A program made the position numbers and the translations under genes. Below are positions 12,488 through 20,465 of a DNA stretch of 64,000 nucleotides, piece after piece. Position 1 is the stretch's first letter. The number at the start of each line of letters is the position of its first letter. This stretch comes from Streptomyces minutiscleroticus (GTDB lineage Bacteria > Actinomycetota > Actinomycetes > Streptomycetales > Streptomycetaceae), in NCBI RefSeq assembly GCF_014650875.1, contig NZ_BMVU01000017.1, forward strand, positions 1-64,000, read 5' to 3'. The notes beneath the pieces are model-generated. The model searched no databases. It saw nothing but the letters and a program-made list of their open reading frames with translations, and had not been told where the DNA came from.

Positions 12488-13036
12488 TCAGCGGGCGAGG
12501 TCCACCCCGTACAGGGTGCGCCCGCCGAGGAGCTCCCGGCCGGTGACCAACTCCGGCTCGATCCGCACGAAGACCTCGTCGGGCCGGGCCGCCCAGGAAC
12601 GCGGGCCGGTCCGGACGAGACGCTCGAGGACGACCGGCCGCTCGGCCCGGGCCACCGCCGCCGTGGCCACGGAGCCGAGCAGGGCTCCGGTGGTCCTGCC
12701 GAGGCCGCGGGAGCCGAGTACCAGCAGGTCGGTCTCCCGCGCAAGGACCGGCAGCGCCGTGGCAGGCTGCCCGGGAACCTGCTCGGCGATGATCCGCAGG
12801 CCGGGACGACGGTACGCAAGGGACGCCCGTACCTCGCTCAGCATGCGCGCGGACAGGTCCGGGTGGGGCAGGGGCACGGCCTCTCCCGCGAACGGCACGT
12901 AGGCGTGCGGCGGCTGGTCCCCGGCGTGGACCACGCGCAGAACGGCCGACCGGAGCTCAGCCTCACGGGCGGCCCAGCCGGCTGCGGCGAGGCTCTCGGC
13001 CGAGCCGTCCACACCGACGGCGATGGTGGAACGCAT
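12488..13036 (-). CDS. Universal stress protein, one full domain plus a stub of the second
   Basis: A UspA-fold protein of 182 residues. The N-terminus MRSTIAVGVDGSAES is the first strand and ATP-loop region; the later LLVLGSRGLGRTTGALLGSVA matches the G-2x-G-9x-G(S/T) nucleotide-binding motif. Streptomyces dormancy-locus Usps usually have two tandem domains (about 290 residues). Here the second stops soon after its opening strand (RPDEVFVRIEPEL), so the gene looks C-terminally shortened. The ATG at 13036 follows GAGGAG. An OsdR-like box sits 24 bp upstream, closer than at other genes. Such Usps are thought to be ATP-binding survival factors; the specific role is unknown. Confidence 0.85.
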   Translation of the reverse strand: MRSTIAVGVDGSAESLAAAGWAAREAELRSAVLRVVHAGDQPPHAYVPFAGEAVPLPHPDLSARMLSEVRASLAYRRPGLRIIAEQVPGQPATALPVLARETDLLVLGSRGLGRTTGALLGSVATAAVARAERPVVLERLVRTGPRSWAARPDEVFVRIEPELVTGRELLGGRTLYGVDLAR

Positions 13037-13059
13037 GAGCAGGTCTCCTCAGGGATGTG

Positions 13060-13073
13060 GGGCCGCTCGGTCC
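13060..13073. promoter_or_regulatory. OsdR-like box upstream of the first Usp gene
   Basis: GGGCC-GCTC-GGTCC, only 24 bp from the Usp start. This would place it at or downstream of the promoter unless the transcript is very short, so its mode of action may differ from the other boxes. Confidence 0.5.
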
Positions 13074-13152
13074 TTCAGCGGGCCGGGGCGGCGGGGGTCG
13101 CGGGGCCTTGTGCGCTGTACGGCCGGCCCTTGTGCCGCTGGACGGCGAAACG

Positions 13153-13190
13153 ACCGGGGCACCTCCGCTGCTCGGCGGAGGTGCCCCGGT
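13153..13190 (-). terminator. Hairpin terminator after the first DoxX gene
   Basis: A perfect 16-bp stem (13153-13168 with 13175-13190) and 6-nt loop, just beyond the DoxX stop at 13206. It separates DoxX transcription from the Usp gene. Confidence 0.8.
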
Positions 13191-13205
13191 CCGTCGGGCA
13201 CGGGG

Positions 13206-13823
13206 TCACAGGAGCCAGTGGTTGCGGCTGACGAACGGCAGGCGGACCCAGAGCCGGCCCAGTCCCCACGTGGCTCCGGCGCCCGCAGCCGCGAGGGCGA
13301 TGAGGACGGCGGCGTAGACCAGGTGGTAGTCGGCGAACGGGTTGGTCGACATGCTGGCCGTGCCGTCGGACAGGTGCCGGGCGGGCGGCCACTCGGCGAT
13401 CCACATCAGCGCCATCATCACCGTGCCGGCGACGGCGGCCGGACGCAGGGCGATCCCTACGCCCAGTGCCAGGCCGATGCCGAGCAGTCCGAGCATGAAC
13501 AGCCAGTCGGCCCAGCCCGCGCCGGCCCAGTCGTGGAAGGTGGACTCCATCGGCCCGGCGGCCACGGAACCGAGGAACCCCTCGGTGGGCGAGCCGCCGT
13601 CGATCCAGCCCTTGCCGGACGGCGTGGCGTATCCGAGGCCGAGCGCCTTGTCCAGGAAGGCCCACAGGAAGACGAACCCGGTCAGGATGCGCAGTCCGGC
13701 GAAGACGTACGCGGAATGCGCCGTTGCCGTGGCAGGCGTCTCCGTGGTCTCCGTGGCCGTCCGGAGGCCGCGCGAGGACCGCAGGTGGAGTCCCGGACGC
13801 CGCTGAGGGTGGTGGATTGCCAT
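13206..13823 (-). CDS. DoxX-family membrane protein (copy 1)
   Basis: A 205-residue integral membrane protein. After a basic N-terminal tail of about 45 residues come hydrophobic segments around LRILTGFVFLWAFLDK, WLFMLGLLGIGLALGVG, AGTVMMALMWIAEW and YAAVLIALAAAG, the four-helix DoxX arrangement. Between the first two lies a conserved loop with GYATPSGKGWIDGGSP that is the same in the second copy at 16927-17553. DoxX proteins are linked to redox and oxidative-stress complexes or thiosulfate/quinone chemistry; the exact function here is unknown. I chose the ATG at 13823 because GGAAGGG lies 9 nt upstream; ATG 13832 abuts that site. An OsdR-like box lies 110 bp upstream. Confidence 0.85.
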   Translation of the reverse strand: MAIHHPQRRPGLHLRSSRGLRTATETTETPATATAHSAYVFAGLRILTGFVFLWAFLDKALGLGYATPSGKGWIDGGSPTEGFLGSVAAGPMESTFHDWAGAGWADWLFMLGLLGIGLALGVGIALRPAAVAGTVMMALMWIAEWPPARHLSDGTASMSTNPFADYHLVYAAVLIALAAAGAGATWGLGRLWVRLPFVSRNHWLL

Positions 13824-13932
13824 GACGTTCATCCCTTCCAAGGGGGCGAGCGCTTCCCGGTGTCTCTCGTTGCGGCTTCAATGTCCCGCCCCGGCGGTGG
13901 TCTCGGCTTGGGCTGCGGGGCCCTACCTCGGC

Positions 13933-13946
13933 GGGCCGAACGTCCC
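13933..13946. promoter_or_regulatory. OsdR-like box upstream of DoxX copy 1
   Basis: GGGCC-GAAC-GTCCC, the exact reverse complement of the gap box at 3257-3270, 110 bp upstream of the DoxX start. Confidence 0.6.
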
Positions 13947-14095
13947 GACCCTGCAGGTCTGTCGGCGTTCCCGCGTTCCGAGCGCAGACGCCGACCGGTG
14001 GTCAACAGGTGGGCGGGCGCCTCGGTGACGGGGCATCACGTCCGCCCCGGACGGCCCGGGCCGTCGTCGTGGAAGCAGCCCTGCCGTGGGCCGGA

Positions 14096-14118
14096 GGACC
14101 ACTTGGACCCTTCGTCCG
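14096..14118. promoter_or_regulatory. Overlapping OsdR-like half-sites without an adjacent gene
   Basis: GGACC-ACTT-GGACC (14096-14109) shares its second half with GGACC-CTTC-GTCCG (14105-14118). No intact gene starts nearby on either strand, so the sites may be the remains of a lost promoter. Confidence 0.35.
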
Positions 14119-14726
14119 GCCGGCAGGGTACGAGGTCGAGGTGGCCCGCGGATACGGTGCGGTGCCGCCCTTGAGCGGCCCTCCGGCATCTGCCGTCCCG
14201 GATTGCGTTCCGCCCGGTGCTCCGCGGGTGCGGGGCACCGGCAGCCGGACAGTCACCACCGTGCGGCCGGCGTGGGCGACGGGCCCGATGCACGGACCGG
14301 ACGTCCGCCGCCGCGGGACGACGAGGAGTCGAGTCGTGGCATCGTGCAGTCGCACGATCCGGTCACGGCGTCTGCCCGCCCTCAACGCATGCTGCGGGGC
14401 TTCCGCCATGCCGGTCGGTGCTGCCGAGCGTCTTGTGAAGCAAGAGCGGCTTCCAGGACCTTGCAGCACCCACCCACCTTGTACGGGCCCGCCGGCCGTT
14501 CGAAGGTCGGCACGGAGGCGTCGCGTCTGCCGCGTATGCGCGCCTGTGGAGGCGCCCGCGGCAGCACGTCGGCCGGCACGGCCCGCCTGGGCCGGTCCCC
14601 GGACAGACAGTGCCGGCCGAGGCACTGCGTCCCCGTGCGATCACCACGGCCGCGCCTGCCCGGCGGGCCGGGGCAAGGCAGGGGCCGGCCTGGCGCACAC
14701 CGCTTTCGCTCACTGCGGGACGTGAG
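14119..14726. other. Gene-poor stretch, possible decayed coding sequence
   Basis: About 600 bp with no recognisable protein in any frame. One minus-strand frame (about 14240-14430) gives a moderately protein-like stretch including DRIVRLHDATTRLLVVP, but it has no family match that I know. Given the orphan boxes beside it, a decayed dormancy gene is plausible but unproven. Confidence 0.3.
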
Positions 14727-14761
14727 CCTGTGGAAGGCCGCGCAGGGCGGCCTTCCACAGG
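14727..14761 (-). terminator. Hairpin terminator after the alcohol dehydrogenase
   Basis: A perfect 15-bp stem (14727-14741 with 14747-14761) and 5-nt loop, about 70 bp past the stop of the minus-strand alcohol dehydrogenase. Confidence 0.75.
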
Positions 14762-14829
14762 CGCTCTGTCGATGGCGCGCGGGCTCGGCTCAGGGCCGTC
14801 GACGCCCTCGGCCGGGTGTTCCGCCGTTC

Positions 14830-15852
14830 TCAGCCTCCTGTGCCGAGGTCGAAGACGATGCGGGCCTTGACCTGGCCGCGCAGGACCTCGTCGATGGAGG
14901 CGTTGACGGCGGCCAGCGGCCGGGTCTCGTAGATGACCTTCGTCCGGCCCGCGGCGTGGAGCTGGAAGACCTCGGCGAGGTCCTGGCGGGTGCCGACGAT
15001 CGAACCGATCACCGAGGTGCCGTTCAGGACGGTGCCGAAGATGGGGACCTGGACGGTGCCGTGCGCCGGCAGGGCGACCATGACGAGCTTGCCGCCGCGC
15101 CGCAGCCCGGCGTTGACCGCTTCGAACGCGGCCGGGTTCACCGCGAGCGCGAGCGCGGCGTGCGCGCCGCCGTGCTGCCTGAGCACCTCGCCGACGTCGT
15201 CCTTGCGAGCGTCGATGAGGATGTCCGCGCCGAGTTCCCGGGCGAGTTCGAGCTTGTCGTCGGTGACGTCGATCGCGGCGACGGTGGCTCCGGCGATCTT
15301 GGCGTACTGCACGGCCAGGTGGCCCAGGCCGCCCACGCCGGAGACCGCGACGAGTTGGGCGGGCCGGACGCCGGCGACCTTGAGGGCCTTGTAGGTGGTC
15401 ACGCCCGCGCAGGTCAGCGGGGCGGCGTCGAAGGGATTGACGCCGTCGGGCACCGGCTGGGCGAAGTCGGCCCAGGCCAGCATCTTCTCGGCGTAGCCGC
15501 CGTCGCAGCCGTAGCCGGTGTTGACCTGGCTCTCGCACAGCGTCTCCCAGCCGGTCAGGCAGTGCTCGCACCGTCCGCACGCCTTGCCCAGCCACGGCAC
15601 GGCGACCCGCTGTCCCACGGCGAGACGGGTGACGCCCTCACCGAGCTCGTCCACCACGCCGACGCCCTCGTGGCCGGGCACGAACGGGGGGTTCGGCCTG
15701 ACCGGCCAGTCGCCGTGGGCGGCGTGGATGTCGGTGTGGCACAGCCCGGAGGCCTCCACCCGGATGCGGACCTGGCCGGGGCCGGGCTCGAGGTCGGGGC
15801 GCTCCTCGATGACCAGGGGCTCGCCGAAGCCTCGTACGACCGCTGCTTTCAT
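14830..15852 (-). CDS. Zinc-dependent alcohol dehydrogenase (AdhP/AdhA type)
   Basis: A medium-chain dehydrogenase of 340 residues that interconverts alcohols and aldehydes with NAD(H). Catalytic zinc ligands are visible as Cys38 in GLCHTD and His61-Glu62 in GHEGVG; the structural zinc has four cysteines at 92, 95, 98 and 106 (CGRCEHC...C). The Rossmann motif GVGGLGHLAVQYAK lies near residue 170. The ATG at 15852 follows AAGGAG. It is 26 bp downstream of a Usp gene on the same strand, so the two are very likely co-transcribed from the promoter with the box at 16874-16887. S. coelicolor has an alcohol dehydrogenase among Usp genes in its osdRK region. Confidence 0.93.
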   Translation of the reverse strand: MKAAVVRGFGEPLVIEERPDLEPGPGQVRIRVEASGLCHTDIHAAHGDWPVRPNPPFVPGHEGVGVVDELGEGVTRLAVGQRVAVPWLGKACGRCEHCLTGWETLCESQVNTGYGCDGGYAEKMLAWADFAQPVPDGVNPFDAAPLTCAGVTTYKALKVAGVRPAQLVAVSGVGGLGHLAVQYAKIAGATVAAIDVTDDKLELARELGADILIDARKDDVGEVLRQHGGAHAALALAVNPAAFEAVNAGLRRGGKLVMVALPAHGTVQVPIFGTVLNGTSVIGSIVGTRQDLAEVFQLHAAGRTKVIYETRPLAAVNASIDEVLRGQVKARIVFDLGTGG

Positions 15853-15878
15853 GACGTGTCTCCTTGCGGGGCGGTGCG

Positions 15879-16784
15879 TCAGCCGTGCGCGACGACGGCG
15901 ACGGGGGCGGTGGCGTGGTGCAGGACCGCGTGGGTGACGGGGCCGAGGTGGACGCCGAACGGGCTGCGGCGGATGCGCCGGCCCACCACGACGAGGGAGG
16001 CCTCACGGGACGCGTCCACGATGTGCTGGGCGGGACTGCTGCTGCGGGACACCTCGACGACCTCGACACCCGGGTACTTCTGCCGCCAGGGACCCAGTAC
16101 CTGGGTCAGCTCGGCGACCCGCTGGCGGGCGATCTCGTTTAGGAGGTCGGCATCGGCGGCCATGCCGTAGACGTAGTACGACGGCAGGTTCCAGCCCTGG
16201 ACGACGTGCAGGGCCGTGCCGCGGCGGGCGGCCTCCTCGAAGGCGAAGGCGATCACCGTCTCGTCGGGGCGGTCGGTGTCCAGGCCCAGGACGACCGGGC
16301 GGAACCCGGTCGCCGCCGACGGGACGCCCGAAGGATCCGCCGCGTGCTCGTCGGCGGCCTGCTCCCCGGCGCGCACCAGGACCACGGGCGTCTCGGTGCG
16401 CGCGACCACGGCCTGTCCCACGGACCCGACGAGGAAGCCTCCGATCCCGCTGAGCGCGCGGGAGCCGAGGACCAGCAGGTCGGCGTCCTTCGCGGCGTCG
16501 ACCAGGGCGTCGGACGGCCGGCCCGCGAGCTGCTCCGTGAGGACGTCGACCACGGGGTGGCGCAGCCGCAGGCCCTCGGCCGCCTCGCGCGGGATGCGCT
16601 CCGTCCAGTGTTGGTGGGTCTCGGCACCCAGGAGCGGGGCCTGGGCCATCGGTTCCGGTACGGGTTCCCACACGTGGACGAGCTTCAGCGGCAGGCCGCG
16701 CAGTTCGGCCTCGCGGGCCGCCCACTCGGCGGCGGCGCGGCTCTCGGGCGATCCGTCGAGTCCTACGGTGATGGTGCGGGGCAT
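15879..16784 (-). CDS. Two-domain universal stress protein
   Basis: A 301-residue tandem Usp. Domain 1 opens with MPRTITVGLDGSPES and ends with LLVLGSRALSGIGGFLVGSV; domain 2 opens with RPVVLGLDTDRPDE and ends with LVVVGRRIRRSPFGVHLGPV, followed by the terminal strand APVAVVAHG. Domain 1 keeps a recognisable G-2x-G-9x-G loop; in domain 2 it is looser. I chose the ATG at 16784 because GGAGAGG lies upstream and the Usp homology begins there; an in-frame extension to 16997 is proline/serine-rich and unlike Usp. It is the first gene of a Usp-Adh operon with an OsdR-like box 90 bp upstream. Confidence 0.9.
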   Translation of the reverse strand: MPRTITVGLDGSPESRAAAEWAAREAELRGLPLKLVHVWEPVPEPMAQAPLLGAETHQHWTERIPREAAEGLRLRHPVVDVLTEQLAGRPSDALVDAAKDADLLVLGSRALSGIGGFLVGSVGQAVVARTETPVVLVRAGEQAADEHAADPSGVPSAATGFRPVVLGLDTDRPDETVIAFAFEEAARRGTALHVVQGWNLPSYYVYGMAADADLLNEIARQRVAELTQVLGPWRQKYPGVEVVEVSRSSSPAQHIVDASREASLVVVGRRIRRSPFGVHLGPVTHAVLHHATAPVAVVAHG

Positions 16785-16873
16785 GGTGTCCGCCTCTCCA
16801 AAGGGGTGAGTGATGCGCCGTGCGTCTTTTGTTGCGGATGTCGGGCGGGCCGAGGCCGCCGGCCCTTGCGTCC

Positions 16874-16887
16874 GGGACGACCGGGCC
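16874..16887. promoter_or_regulatory. OsdR-like box upstream of the Usp-Adh operon
   Basis: GGGAC-GACC-GGGCC, 90 bp upstream of the Usp ATG at 16784. Confidence 0.5.
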
Positions 16888-16926
16888 GGCCGGGAGCCCG
16901 CACGGTGCGTCCGCCGCGGATGCGGC

Positions 16927-17553
16927 TCAGCGGAGCCGGCGGTGGGTGCGGACGAGCGGGAGCCTGCTCCAGAGCCTGCCGAGGCCGAGGCCGTCACCGG
17001 CCGAGGTGACGGCGAGGGCGACGAGTGCGACCGCGTAGATGAGGTGGTCGACGAACGGGTTGGCCGACATGCTCGGCGAGCCGTCCGAGAGGTGCCGGGC
17101 GGGCGGCCGTTCGGCGACCCACATCAGCGCCGTCATCACGCTGCCCGCGGCGGCCGCGAGCCGCAGGGCGACTCCGGCGGTCAGGGCGGCACCGACACCC
17201 AGCAGTCCCAGCATGAACAGCCAGTCCGCCCACGCGGCGCCGGCCCAGGCGTGGAAGGTGGACTCCGTCGGCCCGACGGCCACGGAGCCGAGGAAGCCCT
17301 CCGTCGGCGAACCGCCGTCGATCCAGCCCTTGCCGGACGGCGTGGCGTACCCCGGTCCGAAGGTCTTGTCGAGGAACGCCCACAGGAACACGAAGCCTGT
17401 GAGCAGGCGCAGCGTTGCGAGGGCGTAGACCCGCGCAGGGTGCGCTGCCGCGTCGCTGCGTGCCGGCACGGCCGACCTGGTCGCGGCCCGGTTCCTGCGC
17501 GCCGACGGCGGGTGGAGGCCCGCGTTCTTGAGTGAGTGTTCGTGTACGGCCAT
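16927..17553 (-). CDS. DoxX-family membrane protein (copy 2)
   Basis: A 208-residue paralogue of the DoxX protein at 13206-13823. The membrane segments LRLLTGFVFLWAFLDK, WLFMLGLLGVGAALTAG, AGSVMTALMWVAER and LIYAVALVALAVT align one to one, and the loop with GYATPSGKGWIDGGSP is unchanged. The N-terminal tails and C-terminal ends differ, which suggests an old duplication with constraint on the loop. The ATG at 17553 follows GAGGAAA. Two tandem OsdR-like boxes lie about 100-130 bp upstream. Function is inferred only as a redox- or respiration-linked membrane protein. Confidence 0.85.
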   Translation of the reverse strand: MAVHEHSLKNAGLHPPSARRNRAATRSAVPARSDAAAHPARVYALATLRLLTGFVFLWAFLDKTFGPGYATPSGKGWIDGGSPTEGFLGSVAVGPTESTFHAWAGAAWADWLFMLGLLGVGAALTAGVALRLAAAAGSVMTALMWVAERPPARHLSDGSPSMSANPFVDHLIYAVALVALAVTSAGDGLGLGRLWSRLPLVRTHRRLR

Positions 17554-17649
17554 GGCGGGGTTTCCTCGGGAGCGGTCCGGTGGTTGCCGACATGACCACT
17601 CTCGTGTCCGGCACCGGTCCGGTCCGGACGCCGAAGGTCCACGACCATG

Positions 17650-17685
17650 GGGCCGAAGGGCCCTGATCGCCGGGACCGCCGGGCC
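17650..17685. promoter_or_regulatory. Tandem OsdR-like boxes upstream of DoxX copy 2
   Basis: Box A GGGCC-GAAG-GGCCC (17650-17663) is the exact reverse complement of the pflB box at 25920-25933. Box B GGGAC-CGCC-GGGCC is at 17672-17685. The centres are 22 bp apart, about two helical turns, which is the kind of phasing seen for cooperative DevR sites. Confidence 0.65.
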
Positions 17686-18088
17686 GGGCATGCGCGGCGG
17701 TACCGTGGGAGCCGGCCAGGAAATCGGCTCCCCCCGGCGAACAGGCGCAGCGGCCCGGTCACTTGGCCGAAGAACTCCCTGCCGTCTGCTTCTCGGCCGG
17801 GCAGAACCAGGGTTTCCACGGGCTCGCGTTCCGGCCGGCGGGAAGGCCGCCATCACCTGAGGCCGACAAACCACGCCGAAGTCGTCGGGCTGCGGTCGCC
17901 CGTAGCCACGTCCGGGATTCTCACCGCCAGGTCACCGGCGCAGGCCCACCCGGTGGGGCTGCGCCGGTGCAGGCGTCACGACGCGGTGCACTCCGCATTC
18001 CGGCCACGGTCGTTCTTGGCGCGGGCATCCGGAATCCTTGGTTTCGGAGCGGGAAGGCGCCGGTGCCCGGCTTCGCCCTCCGACGGCT
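17686..18088. other. Intergenic stretch, nothing recognised
   Basis: About 400 bp between the tandem boxes and the end of osdR. No frame shows a recognisable domain and no clear terminator hairpin was found after osdR. Confidence 0.4.
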
Positions 18089-18781
18089 TCAGTTCCTCCC
18101 GCTCTGCAAGCGCTCCTGGGTCTGGGTGGCGATGACGGCGGCCTGGACGCGGCGCTCCACGCCGAGTTTGGCCAGCAGTCGGGAGATGTGGTTCTTCACC
18201 GTCTTCTCCGCCAGGTACAGCCGCTGGCCGATCTGCCGGTTGGTCAGCCCTTCGCCGATCAGCGCCAGGATCTCCCGCTCCCGGTCGGTCAGGCCGGGCA
18301 GGACGTCCGGCTCCTCCTGCTCCCGTCCGCCGTCCCGCAGCCGCGCCATGAGCCTGGTGGTGGCGCTCGGGTCGAGCAGCGACTGGCCACGGGCCACCGT
18401 GCGCACCGCCGAGACCAGGTCCGAACCCTGGATCTGCTTCAGGACGTATCCGGACGCCCCCGCCATGATCGAGTCCAGCAGCGCCTCCTCGTCGTCGAAG
18501 GAGGTCAGCATCAGGCAGGCCAGCTCCGGCATGCGCGAGCGCAGCTCCCGGCACACGCTCACGCCGTCGCCGTCCGGCAGGCGGACATCGAGGATCGCCA
18601 CGTCCGGGCGCAGGGCGGGCACGCGGGTCAGGGCCTGCTCGACGTCGACGGCCTCCCCTACCACCGTGATGTCCGCTTCGTCGTTCAGCAGGTCGTGCAC
18701 CCCGCGCCGCACCACTTCGTGGTCGTCCAGCAGGAAGACCCGGATCGAGGTGTCGGAACCGGTCTGCTCGCTGTCCGCCAT
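18089..18781 (-). CDS. osdR: NarL/DevR-family response regulator OsdR
   Basis: A two-component regulator of 230 residues and the likely master regulator of the left block. The receiver domain has the acidic pair DD at 19-20, phospho-acceptor Asp65 in AILDVRLPDGDG and conserved Lys in YVLKQI. The LuxR-type helix-turn-helix reads GLTNRQIGQRLYLAEKTVKNH-ISRLLAKLGVERR (break added), very close to mycobacterial DevR. I prefer the ATG at 18781 because GAGGAG lies upstream; the ATG at 18847 has no ribosome site. An OsdR-like box about 85 bp upstream suggests autoregulation. In S. coelicolor OsdR is partnered by OsdK and controls stress, development and dormancy-like genes. Here the kinase gene is distant and frameshifted, so phosphorylation may depend on another kinase. 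Confidence 0.92.
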   Translation of the reverse strand: MADSEQTGSDTSIRVFLLDDHEVVRRGVHDLLNDEADITVVGEAVDVEQALTRVPALRPDVAILDVRLPDGDGVSVCRELRSRMPELACLMLTSFDDEEALLDSIMAGASGYVLKQIQGSDLVSAVRTVARGQSLLDPSATTRLMARLRDGGREQEEPDVLPGLTDREREILALIGEGLTNRQIGQRLYLAEKTVKNHISRLLAKLGVERRVQAAVIATQTQERLQSGRN

Positions 18782-18865
18782 CGGCTGCTCCTCGTGGTGT
18801 CGTCCTGCCGCCAGGGTCGCCCCTGCCCGTCGAACATACTTCCCCATGATGGAAAGGCGAGACCA

Positions 18866-18879
18866 GAGCCGATCGGCCC
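18866..18879. promoter_or_regulatory. OsdR-like box upstream of osdR
   Basis: GAGCC-GATC-GGCCC within the longer dyad AGAGCCGATCGGCCCT, about 85 bp upstream of the ATG at 18781. It fits autoregulation, as known for DevR. Confidence 0.5.
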
Positions 18880-19222
18880 TGATGCCCCATCCACGTCATA
18901 GAACACAGTTGACCGCTGTCTTCGCTGTGTGACGCCGACGCGTCAGAAATCCGCTCACAGCACTGGCGGTTCTGATCGTGACCGCGTCACAGCGGCCCGT
19001 AGTGCCGTCGCAGGCCGGTCGAAGACGTGCTCCACCTGCACGGCAGGTGGGAACACATGTCCCGGCCCCGGCGGTGTCGGACTGTCCCGCGTCAACCGGG
19101 GCGACCGCCATCGCGCCGACCGGCTCGCAGGCCGGCGGTGACACGGCCGGCAGTACCGTGTGCGGGTGATGGCATGTCGGCCTCGGTGCCGAACGCCGGG
19201 CGGGCGGACACCGGCGGCGAAG
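18880..19222. other. Divergent intergenic region between osdR and the Rv1733c-type gene
   Basis: About 340 bp between the two OsdR-like boxes of the divergent genes. It must hold both promoters, but I could not assign -10/-35 elements with confidence. No protein was recognised. Confidence 0.4.
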
Positions 19223-19236
19223 GGGCCCGAAGGGCC
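19223..19236. promoter_or_regulatory. OsdR-like box upstream of the Rv1733c-type gene
   Basis: GGGCC-CGAA-GGGCC, embedded in a G/C-rich repeat (GGGGCCCGAAGGGCCC), 61 bp upstream of the ATG at 19297. Confidence 0.5.
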
Positions 19237-19296
19237 CTGCGCCATCGCCTGGTCGGCCCAAGCCGCATCCCGCTCCCGGCTGCCATCTTCTTTCTC

Positions 19297-19926
19297 ATGA
19301 CATCGAAGAAGCGGCGCGCACCGATGCCCGTGACCAGGAGGACCGGCGAGAGGTCTCACCGTGGGAGAGTGAGGCTGTGGAGGTGGCGGCGCAATCCGCT
19401 GCGGCGGCGCGGCGACATCATCGAGGCGTGGGTCATCCTGGCTGTCTGGGCTGTCGTCCTGGTGGGGAGCACGGTCGCGGCTGTGACGACCTTCCGTGCC
19501 GCCGACGCCATGTACGCACGGCAGCGAGCCGAGCGGCATCCGGTGAGCGCTGTGCTGGTCACCGACGCATCGTCCGTCGCCGGAGACGAGGACGCCTCCG
19601 GCGACAAGGTTCCGGCGAAGGTGCGCTGGACGGTTCCGGGTGGTTCCTCCCGTACGGACAAGACCCTGGTGGATGCCGGTCAGACGGCCGGTACCCGGGT
19701 CACCGTCTGGGCTGACGCTCGAAACCGGCTGGTCACCGAACCGCCGACGTCCGCCGAGGCCGTCTTCGAGGCCGCCCTCCTCGGAGGCGCCGCCGCGTTG
19801 GCCCTCGCCTGTGCGGCCATCGGCGCCGGGGCCGCGGCTCGCCATGGGCTCGCTCAGAGGCGCATCGACTCCTGGGGAGCGGCCTGGGAGCTCGCCGACC
19901 CCCGGTGGGGGCACCGAACCGGTTGA
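19297..19926 (+). CDS. Rv1733c-family two-TM membrane protein
   Basis: A protein of about 209 residues matching the mycobacterial DosR-regulon antigen Rv1733c in layout. After a basic N-terminus come the LWRWRRNPLRRR motif, a first membrane helix (AWVILAVWAVVLVGSTVA), a YARQRAERHPVSAVL motif, an extracytoplasmic domain with VRWTVPGG and TRVTVWAD, RLVTEPPTSAEAV, and a second membrane helix (LLGGAAALALACAAIG). The function of the family is unknown. The start is uncertain: ATG 19297 has no clear ribosome site, ATG 19324 is also possible, and conserved sequence begins near the RLWRW motif. The OsdR-like box upstream mirrors DevR control of Rv1733c. Confidence 0.8.
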   Translation: MTSKKRRAPMPVTRRTGERSHRGRVRLWRWRRNPLRRRGDIIEAWVILAVWAVVLVGSTVAAVTTFRAADAMYARQRAERHPVSAVLVTDASSVAGDEDASGDKVPAKVRWTVPGGSSRTDKTLVDAGQTAGTRVTVWADARNRLVTEPPTSAEAVFEAALLGGAAALALACAAIGAGAAARHGLAQRRIDSWGAAWELADPRWGHRTG

Positions 19927-20465
19927 GGCGAGGCTGCCGTTCGTGTCAAAAGACGCGGCGCGACGCAGTACGCCCTGCACCCGAGCCCGCGCGTAGGACG
20001 GGGGACCGGCGTCACACGTCAAGGCCGCTGTACCGGCCGCTGCGAGCCCCCTTGCCCGTTTCCCGCGTGCTCCGAGACACCGCGGCACGCCCGCTGACCG
20101 CTCCGGTTCCGGCTCCGCCTCGGTACCTGCCGGCGCCATCGCGAACACGTCGTGGAGCGCGCTTCGCTCACCCAGCCGCTCCTTGGAGAGCGAGCGAGCC
20201 GCACCGTGAAGGGAAGAGCAGTGGCAACCGGCGGCAAGGCATCGCGCCTACGTATGTGACAGGTGGAAGGTCAGGGCGCTTCGGCCCGGGTCCCCGGGCC
20301 TGCACGGCCCGCTGTCCGGGCGCATCGACCCGTGGGCCGCACATCGCCCGGGCGGCAGGCTGGAAGAGCGGGCCCGCGAGCACCGGCCGTTGCGGCCGGC
20401 ACAAGGCAGACGACACCGGTGAAAGATCCGCTTCTTTCTCGGTGCCCGTGAGGGAGGACAGAGCC
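19927..20465. other. Intergenic stretch with one possible OsdR-like box
   Basis: About 540 bp before the CBS-BON gene. GGGCG-CTTC-GGCCC at 20274-20287 resembles the box but lies 179 bp from the GTG start, further than the others. Nothing else was recognised. Confidence 0.4.

Noticed and set aside
19905..20465. N-terminal extension of the CBS protein frame
   Set aside because: CBS homology begins a few residues after the GTG at 20466, which has a strong ribosome site.
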